Shown here: positions 35,289 to 47,640 of the stretch, in pieces
Position numbering within the stretch: position 1 is the first letter of the stretch
Layout: every line of letters begins with the position of its first letter
Source: Cryphonectria parasitica EP155
Lineage: Eukaryota; Ascomycota; Sordariomycetes; Diaporthales; Cryphonectriaceae
Length of the DNA: 64,000 nt
Assembly (NCBI RefSeq): GCF_011745365.1
Contig: NW_024468918.1
Location: 620,001 to 684,000 of the forward strand
Direction: 5' to 3'
Translations under genes and position numbers: made by a program
The notes under the pieces: generated by a model
Databases searched by the model: none
What the model saw: only the letters and a program-made list of their open reading frames with translations
Told to the model about the DNA's origin: nothing

Positions 35289-36708
35289 TTAACTCAGGGT
35301 AATCTCCCTCCATTCCTTGCCCGGGCCGAAAGACCTAGCTTCAAATGCCCTCTGATATACTTTGGCGATACCTGCTCTCTCTGCGACGGTGCGATCCTCG
35401 TTCCACACGATCAGGAGCGCAAAGTACAGATACCACTCGGCCGTCTGCCGGTCCTCGGGGATGCAGTAATTCCAGGAATCAAGCTCATCCATTGAAAAGC
35501 CCCTAGCCTCCGAGATGGCAGCAAATTCGAAGACCTGGCCAATGGAGCACTCACCAAGCCAGGCCAGATCGAGCACGATCGTCCCGCATCAGTCGCCATT
35601 CTTGTCCAGCAGGCCATACCTTTGGAAACCTGGGTTCAACTTCGATGCAAACTCGGGATTGGCCAGATTGTCAAGCGAGAGCTTGAAAAAGGCAGTGTCC
35701 GTCCAGAAATAGAGCCGTCCTCTCTCGGGTTCTTGGATGGTTGATCTGGTCGGTTTTGAATTCACGCATTGATCCATCCTGGGCAAGACGGCCGTCTGGT
35801 CCCACGAATGTGGAGTTGTATCCTTCCCATCGATTCGACCTCTCCCCCCGGCGGGTGGGTTCGGGGTAACTCAATACCTGCTCCGTCTTCCATACAGGAC
35901 TCATTCCAGAGTCCGTCAAGACGTACCAGACGACCCACGTGTGCTCCCTCAACCACTCGTTGAGGTTGAGAAGACAGCTTGCAATCATGGACACTCGCCA
36001 CTGATTGCAAGGCCTGAATTAGTAACCGACTTATGGACTCAAGGAGCAGAAGTGGCTTACAGTAGCCTTCCCCTCCCAACCGCACCAAGACCACGTTGAC
36101 TGTCGACATTGGAAGAAGACGCGATCCTCAACGAATATGATGCATCATCTGGCCAAGATCCTCTCTTGAGAAATCCATGCCCGCGTATTTCATGCCGACC
36201 GCCGGATGACGTCCTCGATCGCCCTTACGGCCAACAACTTCATCTCAAAGAGAGTGATCACTGGCTGCACGGCACCGCGAGTGTTCAATGGTGTTCCAGG
36301 CAGTCCGGCTGAGCAGTCTTGGCCGGCAGCAGCACAAATATTGACAACACCGCTTCCATAAATGCGATCCATCAGTGGGACCATATACTCCCAATCGTGT
36401 TCCTCGTCCTGAACAATGCACAGACTATCAACCCAGATATACCGAAGCCCAAGGGACTTGGCCAAGATCATAGCATCCTTCACAACCCTATGTACTGCAA
36501 GATTCGGATTATGTGGATTCAGTGCGCCAGGTCTGCTGAGGGCTGCCACGTTCTGTCTGATCAACTTGGGGAATGCAACCATGCCCCAGACGTAACGAAC
36601 TGTGGCATATTCCTTGCCGAGGAAAGTCGTGCTGACCACACACTGATGTTTCAAATCTAACATGTAAAATGTCAGCACATAAAGTTGCATCTTTTGAAAT
36701 TGAAGCAC
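35289..36708 (-). pseudogene. HET-domain (heterokaryon incompatibility) pseudogene
   Basis: HET-domain landmarks appear in order on the minus strand. YATVRYVWG matches the family YEALSYVWG motif. RYIWVDSLCIVQD and MDRIYGSGVVNICAAAG match the middle of the domain. RAWISQERIL matches RAWTYQERLL, then FVEDRVFFQC follows. After a short intron near 36059-36012 comes WLREHTWVVWY. The C-terminal part has GRLYFWTDTAFFKL, GFQRYGLLDKNG and CGTIVLDLAW, and ends before 35289. Three in-frame TGA codons interrupt it: 36190-36192 (where Trp is usual), 36145-36147 and 35589-35591 (both fit former CGA codons). The frame also shifts by one between the WLREHTW block and the LYFWTDTAF block. All stops fit single C:G to T:A changes. 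The 5' end upstream of 36708 is uncertain. The lesions sit inside conserved motifs, so introns are an unlikely explanation. Confidence 0.8.
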
Positions 36709-38127
36709 AACGGGGGCTTACACTGAAGAAAAGGGCCCCCGGGGGCGGGGGATAAAAAGCGTTCATCAGGCTCAAGGTGTATCACAACTCAGGCTGTACA
36801 AAACTTCTGTACCTCATTCAGTAATTTGGCTTTGGAATATATAGCCTAGATAACAAAAGCGAAGGGTAGCACAGATCAGGATAGGCTAAGTCTCTGAAAG
36901 CCAACAGCGTCTATTGCAGTGTTTCGATAGGAAACCCTTTCACTGCACTTCACTTACGTGGCCGAAATATTGGCCTCACCACCCACAACTGAGAGAGACA
37001 ATAGACTGGCCATTACTTGACTTCAGGGCCAACAGAACTCGAGAACGACAATGTGCTTGACACTATCCTTGTCCGTCCACGTTCGTCCTCACAGACTTTG
37101 GCTCTAGCATTGTATTTAGATGTCTGCTAAATACGGGTGCGTGTGCCTTTCTTGTAAGCATTGTTATATGTCTACAAAACCTTGGCTACGATGGAGCTGA
37201 AGCCCTGTGCATCAAGTATTAGTTGTATTCTCTTCAATCATCAAGTCTTCTAGATCATGTTCAATGAATAGCCATGCTCCTATGACAAAATGAATATAGA
37301 AGAAGTATCAACTTTGATTTTGTAGGAGACTGTGTGATTATGTAATTTAAATGTTGCTCGGAGCAAAAGAGGACAGTACCAAGAGGGAGGGAGAAGGGAC
37401 TTTTCTTTTTCCATGACAAAGATGAAAGAAATGACCAAAGTAGAGGAAAAAGGGGGGGGGGGAAAGAAGAAAAGCCCACTCTGCTACATCGTCTCCAAAT
37501 AAGTAAACAATCATATGACTTCGGGGGGGTGACGGTGATGTAACATACTGTTACTACGTAGCTTCGCGGCAGAGTTTCGGTAGGGACGGGATTGTGCAGG
37601 AGGATGAAGAGGTAAGTAGGCCCCCAAACATGGATTACGCTTGGGGATCTACCAAGACTGCCCTGGGGCGATTGTCCACTATGTAGAAGCTCGGGTGAAT
37701 TGTTCGCTTGTGTAGCCTGTGCACACCGCTCCTTTTCAATGGAACGCTCTGCGCCATGCCGCCCAAGGAACCTACACACACTAATCCATCGTGACCGTCT
37801 GTCTGGACAGGGAGAGCCGCAGCGAGCCTTACCTGGTCGAGGTGAAGGCTCACTTTTGTGGCTTGAGAACTCGCTACATAACTTACGCTTCCCCCTAAAG
37901 GCCGTCACGTCCTGACGAAGGCGTAAGGAATGGTCCGAACACGCGACCTGCACACCTGGTCTCCCCTCCTACATTCCTTCTGATTCGGAAGGTGGTTGCT
38001 AACCTGGTTTTGGCTATCCGGGAATAAAAAGACCAGCTCCGGTGAAGGCACCGGTAGGATTTGATCTGATAAGCCTAAGTGAGTAAAGTAATCTCGCCGA
38101 GTTAGTCAACCTCTTCAGGGCTCTCCT

Positions 38128-38143
38128 CCCCCCCCCCCCCCCC
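38128..38143. repeat. C16 homopolymer
   Basis: An uninterrupted run of 16 C in intergenic DNA, prone to length polymorphism and assembly error. Confidence 0.85.
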
Positions 38144-38735
38144 TCGGCGGCCCCCAACGGGCGGACGCGTTCCAATCTGTGCGTGCAGCCCGCCCTTTGT
38201 ACACCACGTTCTCAAGGATTATAGGAAAGGCAGGGGCACGACGTAGACGGGTTTATGGGTTCATTGATGTTGGACTGTGAATGTATAATACTATGTACAT
38301 GCATGGTCAGTGAGGGGTTGTACCTACCCTGCATATGTAAGGTGGGGTGGTGAAGGATTGCAGGTTGCAGTGATAGTTCCTGACACGCATGACTCCAGTT
38401 CTCAAAGGGCCCTGGAGGATATGTGAACCGTTGTGGACTAGAGCCGCCGAGCTGCATGGGATGACATGGGCTAAGTGAACGAGTGCCCATGGGGGGAAAG
38501 AATGAAGTTCTCAGCAGTAGTACTATGGTGTTAGCACATGCGTGACACCAGCCTTGTGTCCCAATATACCTTAATAATGATGCAAGCTGCCATCCCGTCC
38601 TGTGGACATCACCTGACGACCAAGGAGGATGGGATGAAGTCGGACCCCTGCAGTTTGTTTTTCTTCGCCTGGCTGCAGCCAGCCATCAAGTAGTTAATTT
38701 CTTTTCCGAGTACTTAGAGAAAGGAAGACTGAGAA

Positions 38736-38759
<24 letters not shown>
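38736..38759. repeat. (GA)n microsatellite
   Basis: About 12 pure GA units in a purine-rich tract (38720-38790) between the HET pseudogene and the ABC transporter. Confidence 0.85.
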
Positions 38760-38767
<8 letters not shown>

Positions 38768-39941
38768 GCACGGAGAAAGAGGATGTTGGAAGGGGAGGAT
38801 AAAGGGGGGGGGGGACGCGGAGGTGAAGGGTGGTGAGACATGGCAATCCTGGGATCGCGATGAGGTCTTCGAGTCTGTCTGCGTCATGGACGGGTCCCGT
38901 GGTGGTGGAGAAATGTTCTGGGTATTAGGTCAATTTCGGTCGCGCCATTGGACCTGGACCTGCAACCACCTTACTTGTGCATCTCTTACCTCGCCATGCC
39001 CACAGAATTGAGTTCTCTCGTCATTTGAGTCTCTGGATCTTGTTTTCGCAGGCAACTGACGGGAAAAGTTAAACAGAGAAGGTATACCATGGTCAAAGTA
39101 AGACCATCTCGGATACAGAGAACGCAGGGGTCTCCCATACACGCCTGTGGTCGACTTCCCTGAGGGTGGCCCTTGCTGCCTGGCGATAGGGAAGATAGCT
39201 CGGTAACTTGCGTGCTTTAGTCATCCCCGGCCTGGTCTAGCCTTCACTTGTCGGCAGGGGAGCCCCACCGATAACGCAGTAATGCCTCTAGCGACCAGCA
39301 GCGCAGTGCTGGATAGCGTACGTACGCAGTAATAGTATTGACTGCGCTGCAGGACTATCAGCAGAACACTAGGCACTACCCAGTATGACCAGAGAGAGAT
39401 GGCAGGGTGCGCGGGCAGAGGGGTCAACCCCACTAGCCGGACAAGTCCTTTTACTTAGCAGTAACATGATATGCCCCAGCAAGCCCAGTAATTCCTCCAC
39501 GAACCTTCAACGGTCACCCCTTCCGCCTGCCTCTGTCTCTTGCCGAGGGCGGAACTTTTTTTTTTGGGAATTTGTATTTTCTCTCTCTCTCTCTCCTCTC
39601 TCCCTCTCTACCTCCGTCCTCCACCTTCTCTTTACTTTCCCCTCCCGCCTATTTGTTTACTGTCAAGATCTCTTGGCCTCTCTTTCCCTTTAATACTAAT
39701 TTGTAGCTACTGCCCTGGGTCTAGATTCGTCACCGCCTATAACTGTTGCTGCTGCTCTCGCCAAAGGACGACGACGCCTCTGCGGCCGACCAGCACCGCC
39801 ACCTTGTCGCAGTGACCTCACACTTAGACTCTTACCCTTGCCACCGAGTACATCCGACCGTCATTCGCTTATCGGCTGACCAGCTCTGGGTTCCGCCAGC
39901 CACGGCAAGGTGGTGTCAATGATTGGGGGCGCCGCGACATA

Positions 39942-42900
39942 ATGCTTGGGCCTGTGTCTGGATTCGATTCTGGGTTCGCGACATGCTCGTGGCCAGTATG
40001 GCGAGTTGACGACTTTACCTTGTGCTTCCAGAGAGAGTGAGTGCCACACGCCCTACCCCCCTTATGATCCCTTTTTTCCCTTCTTCTTTTTATTCTTCTA
40101 TACCCACCGCCTACCGAGTCAATCCCCTCTGCTGACCAGAAGTGCGCCTCGCCGAGCAGTTATCTCAAGGTTGTCTTCCCCGCTGTGATAATATCAATAT
40201 CCTTCTTGCACGTCTTACTACAGAACATCCTACGGACAGTCAGGTCAAGGAGGGAAAAGGCAGAGGCATACGCCCCTATACAAGATGGAGACACCAACGG
40301 CCACGCGATACATTCCCATACCGACCTTCCCGCCGAGGAGGAGGAGGTGCTGGAGGACTCTGAAGATGAGGCGCTCGAGATCAGCGGTGGCCGGCTCGCC
40401 CTCGTGAAAACCACCACAAGGGGATCTATTGTTCAGGCAGATGCGCCGCTGGCGCAAGACCTCGTTGTTATCGTAGAGGAGCTAACTATCATCGGGCTGG
40501 TCGCCGTGAACATCACGGCACTTGTGACTGGCGCCTTTGGGGGCAAGGCCTCTCTGCCCTCCGTGGTTGGTCTCGTCACCTGGGTCTACGTCTTGACCCT
40601 CGCCAGCCTTCGATTGTTCCTCCGAAACACTCAATGGCGCATTCCTCATCTCTGGAATCACACGGCAGCCATCTACTCACTTCAGTGGCTGTTCGCCCTG
40701 GTTCTATGCCGTTCTGTCATCATCCGACCCAGCTCGAGGCTGACCCAGGTTCTGGTCATCGTGGAGTTCGCTCTGACCACCCTGCTGTTCACAATCGCCA
40801 TCACCACTAGGAAGGGCAACCGGACCGTGCTTCTAGAGTGGGAGGACGGTATTCAGCCGTCCAAGGAACCCCTGGCATCCATCTTTTCCAGCTTCACGTT
40901 CTCATGGGTCGACGCGATCACCTGGCAGGGCTACAAGGAGACTATGGAACTCGCTCATGTATGGAACCTCATGCCCAAAGACAAGGCCGGTGCGGTGCTG
41001 GCCCACTACCGTCAGGCCAAGAAGACCATGGCTCTGTCCTATCATCTGCTCGCGTACTTCAAGACGATGCTGCTCGCACAGGTCTGGTGGGCCATCCTAT
41101 CGGGGATTTTCACATTCATGCCGACCATGCTTCTCAAGGCCATCCTAGAGTACATCGAGCATCCCGGTCAGGCCCCTCTTAACGTCTTGTGGCTGTATGT
41201 CATTCTGCTGCCGGTAACGGACCTCGTCAGAACGGTTGCAGACAACCGTGCATTGTGGATCGGTCGCAAGATTTGCATCAACGTCCGAGCTATTCTGATC
41301 GGCGATATTTACGCCAAGGCCCTGAGGCGGAAAGCTGCAGCTGGCAATGACGCTGTCCTCGGGAAGATCAAGACGGATGGTGCGACAGAGACCGGTTGGA
41401 TGGCCAAGCTCAAGAAGAAGCTGGGACTCGGCAAAGATGGCAACAAGCAGCAGAATGGCAGTGCCACGGCGTCAACTGACGGACCTGATGCCGACAAGAA
41501 GGATGCGAGCGATGAGCAGGCCAATCTCGGCACTATCATCAACCTTATGTCCGTCGACAGCTTCAAGGTGTCCGAGGTGACCGCGTACCTGCACTTCTTG
41601 GTCGCGCATGCGCCGACGCAGCTGATTGTCTCCGTTTTCCTCCTCTACCAGGTCCTGGGTTTGAGCGCGATCCCGGGCTTCATCGTTATGGCAATGCTGC
41701 TGCCGGTCAACATCTACTTCGGAAAGGCGTTCAACAGCAGCCAGAAAAAGATCATGGCCGCTACTGACAAGCGAATTCACACGACGAACGAGGTGCTTCA
41801 AAATATAAGGATCATCAAGTATTTTGCTTGGGAATACCGCTTCGCCGAGATCGTCGATGAGAAGCGTAAGGCAGAGCTCAAGGCCTTGCGGAAGCGGTAC
41901 ATGATCTGGGCAGCTGCTGTTGCTGTGTGGAACACGGTTCCTATACTAATCACGTTCTTCTCTTTCCTGTCTTACACACTCATTGAGAAGAAGCCTCTGT
42001 ATCCCTCGGTCGCATTCACGGCCATCTCGCTGTTTATGCTGCTACGTTTCCCACTCGACCAGATCGGCGACATGATCGCCCATGTACAAGAGTCCAAGGT
42101 CTCTATCGACCGTATCGAGGAGTTCTTGAACGAGGAGGAGACGACAAAATTTGACCAGCTTGGCGAGGACAACATCGACGAGAACGGCAACCGCGTCATT
42201 GGGTTCAGAGACGCGACTTTCATCTGGGGGGGCAGCAATGCTGTCGCCGAGGATGGCTCCATGGCCTTCCGCTTGCTGGACTTGAACATCGACTTCAAGC
42301 TTGGCAAGCTGAATGTCATCACCGGCCCTACTGGCTCAGGGAAGACATCACTGCTGATGGCTCTACTTGGTGAGATGACCTTGATGGGCGGAAAGGTGTA
42401 TCTGCCAGGTGGTCGCAGCCGCGAGGATGTCCCTGTCGACCCCGAGACGGACCTAGCCGAGACATGCGCCTATGTTGCTCAGAGTGCCTGGCTCGTCAAC
42501 GCGAACATCAAGGAGAACATCATCTTCTCGGCACCGTTCGACGAGAAGCGGTATAGAGAGGTTATCGTCGCCTGCGCTCTCGAGCGAGACCTAGAGATCC
42601 TCGACAACGGTGATGATACCCTGGTCGGCGAGAAGGGCATCACCCTTTCTGGCGGCCAGAAGCAGCGTATCTCCCTGGCGCGAGCCGTTTACTCGAACTC
42701 GAAGCATCTGCTCCTTGATGACTGTCTCAGCGCTGTCGATTCTCACACTGCCCAATGGATTTTCAACAACTGCCTCAAGGGCCCTCTGATGAGCGGACGG
42801 ACCTGCCTCTTGGTGACTCACAACATCCCGCTGACTGTTCCGCATGCGGGCTACGTCGTTGTCATGGAAAACGGCCGAGTGTCTATTCAGGGTGCCGCCA

Positions 42901-45251
42901 GTGAGGTGATAGACTCGGGCAAGTTGGGCGAAGAGGTCCAGAAGGCCAAGCCCGGCACAGCCTCTGCTTCGATATCGCGGGTTCCCTCTCGTGTGCCGTC
43001 TAGTGTTGGCGAGGAGAGTGGAAACACATTGATCGATGCTGCTGGAGACGGCGACAACCTCTCTAAGCCCAAGTCCGGTGGCAAGAAGGGCGAAAAAAAG
43101 GAGGCAATGGACGAGTCAAAGGCTGTCGGTGCAGTCCAGTGGCCGGTGCTGAAGCTCTATCTGGCTTCAATGGGTGGTTGGTGGTTCTGGATCATTGCTA
43201 GCGTTGTCTTCATATCGCAGCAGGTCACCGGTGTTGCCTCTAACCTGTGGATCAAGCACTGGGCAAATCAGTATCCCCAGACCGAGGACGTGTCCAGGAT
43301 CCAGTTCAGCACGAGCTCCCAGAACTACCAGACAGGCTCCGTCTCGCCAACCTACTTCGCCTCCATTGCGACCTATGTCAAACCAGAGTCATGGCTCCAG
43401 AGCAACGTCACTGGTGCAGCAGCATTGTCCGTCGCGGACAACTCGGGTGTCAACGTCGGTTACTACCTCTCCGTTCTTGCCATTATCGGGCTGATAGGTG
43501 CAGCCGCGGCTCTGTTCAGGGATCTCTGGATCTTCCTTGGTTCCTTAACGGCATCATGGAGGCTTCATACTCGTCTAATGACAGCCGTCACCAAGGCCAA
43601 ATTTAAGTTCTTCGATGTCACTCCTCTCGGACAGATCATGAATCGTTTCAGCAAAGACCTCGAGGGTGTTGATCAAGAGGTCGCGCCCGTCGCCATCGGA
43701 GTTATGACCTGTGCACTGGGCATCATCGTTACCATTGTCCTGATCGCAACTGTCACCCCTGGGTTCCTCATAGCCGGCTTCTTCATCACTGTCTCGTACA
43801 TCTTCCTCGGCAAGTTCTATCTTGCCTCGTCTCGAGATCTCAAGCGTCTTGAATCTGTGCAGCGCAGCCCACTCTTCCAACAATTCGGAGAGACCTTGAG
43901 CGGTGTGACTACCATCCGGGCCTACGGCGATGAACGTCGCTTTGTCCGCGAGAACTTGAACAAGATCAATGCGCAACTGCGTCCGTTCATCTACCTGTGG
44001 GCTGCTAATAGATGGCTCGCATTCAGGACTGACCTCCTGGGAGATCTGGTCGCCTTCTTCGCTGGTATGTTCGTCATTCTGAGTCTTGGTACGATTGATC
44101 CTGGCTCCGCTGGTATCTCGCTGTCATACGCTATTGGATTCGCCGAGAACATGCTCTGGCTGGTCCGTCTGTACGCGATGAACGAGCAGAATATGAACTC
44201 GGTTGAGCGTATCAAGGAGTATATGGATGTCGAACAGGAGGCTCTGTCGATTGTGGAGGAGAACCGTCCACCTCAAAACTGGCCTAGCAAAGGCTCGGTG
44301 GAGTTCATCAACTACACAACGCGGTACCGAGCAGATCTTGATCCCGTCTTGAGGAACCTTACCTTCAAGATTGGTGCTATGGAGAAGGTGGGTATCGTCG
44401 GCCGAACCGGTGCTGGAAAGTCGTCGCTGGCTCTTGCGCTCTTCCGTGCTCTCGAGGCCGAGGAGGGTAAGATTCTCATTGATGATATCGACATTGGCCT
44501 CATCGGCCTCCGTGACCTGCGTGAGAGACTCACCATCGTCCCTCAAGACCCGACCCTTTTCATGGGCACCATCAAGAGCAATCTGGACCCTTTCGACATG
44601 TACAACGACGAGCAGATCTTTGCTGCCCTGCGCCGTGTGCAACTCATCGGACCGAACGAGACAACCCCGACGTCTACACGTCCCTCGTCATCGCTCGCTG
44701 ACGCTCCCGGAGCAACCACAGCTGCCGAGAGCATCACATCCTCAGCCTCATCTACCCGTGTCGCCACAAACAAGAACATCTTCCTGGACCTCTCGTCGCC
44801 TGTCACCGAGTCCGGCAACAACCTCTCTCAGGGCCAGCGTCAACTTCTCTGTCTCGCGCGCGCGATGCTCAAGAGCCCGAGAGTCCTGCTCATGGACGAG
44901 GCGACCGCATCCATCGACTATGCCACGGACTCCAAGATCCAGGAGACGCTGCGCGAGCTGGAGAGCAGCACAATCATCACGATTGCCCATCGACTCCAGA
45001 CCATTGTGGACTACGACAAGGTCCTGGTGCTGGACAAGGGCAGTGTGTTGGAATTTGGACATCCATGGGAGCTCATGAAGAAGGAGAGCGGGCAATTCAA
45101 GGACATGTGCGAGATGAGCGGCGACTGGGACGTGCTGGAGAAGCAGGCTAAGAAGGCTTGGAAGGGGAAGCACGAGCTTGTCGACGTCGATGAGGAGGAG
45201 CAGCTGACCGCACAGGCTGCCCAACAAGAAGGGAGGGGCGTTGATGCGTAG
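39942..45251 (+). CDS. ABC transporter, ABCC/MRP family (Ybt1/Ycf1-like full transporter)
   Basis: Exon 1 (39942-40036) ends VDDFTLCFQR and joins exon 2 (40160-45251) in phase 2 to give DYLKVVFPAVIISISF; this join is typical of fungal ABCC N-termini. The protein is 1728 aa with TMD0-TMD1-NBD1-TMD2-NBD2 order, probably vacuolar or plasma membrane, exporting organic anions or conjugates. NBD1 has Walker A GPTGSGKTS (about 754-762), signature LSGGQKQR and Walker B LLLDDCLSAVD, where Asp replaces the catalytic Glu, as is usual in ABCC NBD1. NBD2 has GRTGAGKSS (about 1446), LSQGQRQ and VLLMDEATASID with the catalytic Glu. A Ser/Thr-rich insert of about 50 residues precedes the NBD2 signature. The first TMD linker has a Lys-rich insert (KLKKKLGLGKDG). 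LLMALLGEMTLMGG after Walker A favours the Ybt1/bile-acid subgroup. The substrate is unknown. Confidence 0.94.
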
Positions 45252-46040
45252 TGAGGGACCCAAGGGTGCAGCACGGCAGTGCTCTTGTATATTAACATTT
45301 AAAAGCCCTTTCCTCCTGGTGTATATTGCGGCAAATTGGTTCATTGGGCCGGCGTTAGTTCAGCTGTAGGGCATAGAAAAGCATTATTTTTTTACCCCCA
45401 ACCACGTCTTCATGTCTCTCGTGCTAACCTAGAGCGGCCAGGAATGGGATGCCCTGCCCGCCCGTTTTGGAGTTTCCCTGGCTCAAGTAACTTGTGTCTC
45501 AGCCAGCTCGCCCTCACTGCTGCAAACACTCTGCCAGAGAAATGTCGTAGTGGTATTTACTCTTGCCCAGCCGCTACAAGGTGATTTAGGGTTGGATGCG
45601 TGGGACTGGTTGCATGACACGGAGGAGACAATATAAATTCGGTGGAAGTGAGTGTGTCGAAAACGAATAATTTTGTATACCTGCCTTGTGTGGCACATCT
45701 CTAGAGCTTCTAGTTTCCCACGATGCTACAGTACTTCTATACCACCTCCTACCGCTCAATACCCTAGCTCAACCTGAGACACACCAAATAGTTTTTCTGT
45801 GCTCTCTTCACGAACCATTGTGATGCCACGTAAGAATGCTGTTAGAGAAGCTCCATCGTGCAGATGTCGATCCTGTAGAAATGCGTGCTACTAAAGCGGG
45901 AGGACGTACAACGCAATTCAACCTTTACTCCCCACCATAATTCAACTACTGATTCCCACTGTCATACTCTAGCAACTCATCTTAGTCCACTTCGAATACC
46001 AAACCCGCCTAGAAATCTGCTACCGCCAGTTGTCAAGCCT
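45252..46040. other. Convergent intergenic region, no gene seen
   Basis: 3' flanks of the ABC transporter (+) and of the next gene (-). A tRNA-like phrase (GGCGTTAGTTCAGC near 45350) has no matching second half. AT-rich, nothing else recognised. Confidence 0.5.
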
Positions 46041-47132
46041 TCACAGGCAAAGCTTTGGCATAGTCAACATCGGGCTTGGGCGTGGCCCGAGTTTCGGCTG
46101 GGGGCACGAGATCGCCGGATCCATTTTTAACTGCCTAGCACGCGGCATAGTACATAGAAGCGCCGAATTGATGCTCTCTTGTACGAGATTTGTGTTGTTG
46201 TCGTCGCCATCGTTGTCTTCGTAGTCATCTGCCGCAAAGGCATGGTACTCCGAGCTAGATGGGGAGAGTCTATCAACCCAGGGCCAGCCCCAGGCGATGT
46301 CACCGCGGACGCGTTGAGATGGGCTTGGGACATATACTGGAGGTGGGGAAACTGTCTCGACATGCACGTTCTCTTGTTCTGTAAACACAGCCCAAGGTGG
46401 GCCGTAGGCGAGAGTGTTGTATATGGGGTCGGACGGTGCCTCGTAGTCCGAGCATCTGGTAGAAGGCCTTATTTGTGTATGTGTTGAATACGCCGGGGGC
46501 CCAGTAGCTGCAACAGGTGATTGCTCAGCTGTCGAGACGTTCCTGGTGAAACGGACGACCTTCTCGGGCGGCGTCGAAGGCGGTATCCAAGCCTCTCTGA
46601 AACTTGTGCGCAGAATTCCCTGTGGCCTCGTGTGAGAGACCTGGTACAGATCACCAATCATAGACGATAGGTCTCCACTGGACAGCTTGTCTGTCTCCTC
46701 TGCCCGGCATGACGTTCCTTTCTCGTTGCTGGCTTCATTGTTGTTGCTGTTGCTGGGGTCCTCCTGTTCCTAGCTTCCGGCTAGGCTCTCCTGCTGCTGC
46801 TTCCTTTTCTTGGGGCGAGACAATTCATTTTCAGCCTCTATCCCGTTGCGCTGCCTCTTTGTGGTGGTCTTCATGGTGGGCGGGGGCGGATTCTCCGGCT
46901 GTGCGCGCGCAGCGACCTCGATATTCAGAATGTCATTTTCGGCTGGAAAGTTCGAATCCTTGCCTTCCTTTTGCTGTCTGACGAAGATGTCATCGTTTCG
47001 TGTGTTCAGCTTGGAAGGAGATGTCGGCATGAGTGGAGAGCGCGCAGTCTTCTTCACATTTCTGCTGGACTTCCGTGGGCAGCGCAAGCCCGCGAGTCTT
47101 TTCGTCGGAGTTCTGAACGGATTGGTCGACAT
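46041..47132 (-). CDS. Hypothetical Ser/Pro-rich protein interrupted by one in-frame TAG
   Basis: The frame opens at ATG 47132 (MSTNPFRTPTKRLAG) and continues to 46041, total 364 codons, but a single TAG stands at 46770-46772. The upstream part (120 aa) is basic with cell-cycle-like NPFRTPTKR and SPLMPTSPSK segments. It ends in a Lys/Arg run followed by poly-Gln. The downstream 243 codons start in an Asn/Glu-rich stretch. They include GILRTSFREAWIPPSTPP, EKVVRFTRNV, PPWAVFTEQENVHVE and an acidic Asp/Asn run (DDYEDNDGDDNN). I recognise no family. No canonical GTRNGY donor lies just before the TAG. Possible explanations are one nonsense mutation (CAG to TAG), readthrough, an atypical intron (a 69-nt option runs from GTCTCG to CCCCAG), or two separate ORFs. 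Confidence 0.5.
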
Positions 47133-47640
47133 GCTGAAAACGATGTGTTCTGTTGGAATTAGGTATAAGTGGTAGTCTATTGATGACTTGATGGGTTATA
47201 GAGAGGGAAAACGGGGGAAGGATTAATGCTATCCGAGCTGTGCGAAATGCTGAAGCTGTGTCATACTCTTGTGAAGTTGGGTGCTTGTTGAGATCCGGGC
47301 TTGGGCACCATGTTTTCCAACGAAGCTTGACTTATCAGAAGATGTATGTACGAATCGTTCTTTCCCCGTGCCACAGTTAAAGAAAGGGAGCCTTTGAGTC
47401 ATGTATGTTTTTCTTGGGGGTAGTAGCGATGCACCCGATGGCACTGCCATGTTGATAAGCGTATAATGACACTGGACAACGTCAACTTTGCTCAAAGGAT
47501 CCATGAAAGCAAGAGATCCAGCAGCAGGTAGAAGGAAGGAAGACAGGAATCAATATATTTACATGAAGGTATCCCACATTCACCAGAACCCAAGTATCTT
47601 GCATCCTCTGAGGAGTTCAGTATTGCCAGTCCTTCCAGGC
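47133..47640. other. Intergenic, no gene seen
   Basis: Upstream region of the interrupted hypothetical gene and 3' flank of the small membrane protein gene. One motif-less ORF (47229-47504, minus). Confidence 0.5.

Larger units (their letters stand above)
36709..39941. other. 3.2 kb intergenic region with low-complexity tracts
   Basis: No gene is supported. The ORF at 37261-37953 (-, 230 codons) has no motif. The region holds homopolymer and dinucleotide tracts (poly-G near 37451, poly-C 38128-38143, GA repeat 38736-38759, poly-G near 38804-38814). The last 450 bases before 39942 are strongly pyrimidine-rich (39577-39700), typical of a fungal promoter and leader. Confidence 0.5.

Noticed and set aside
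37261..37953. 230-codon minus-strand ORF
   Set aside because: Composition is Ser/Phe/Leu-rich from pyrimidine tracts and contains homopolymer-encoded runs; no motif.
45345..45420. tRNA-like 5' half (GGCGTTAGTTCAGC)
   Set aside because: No B-box or T-arm follows within 80 bases and the stems do not close.
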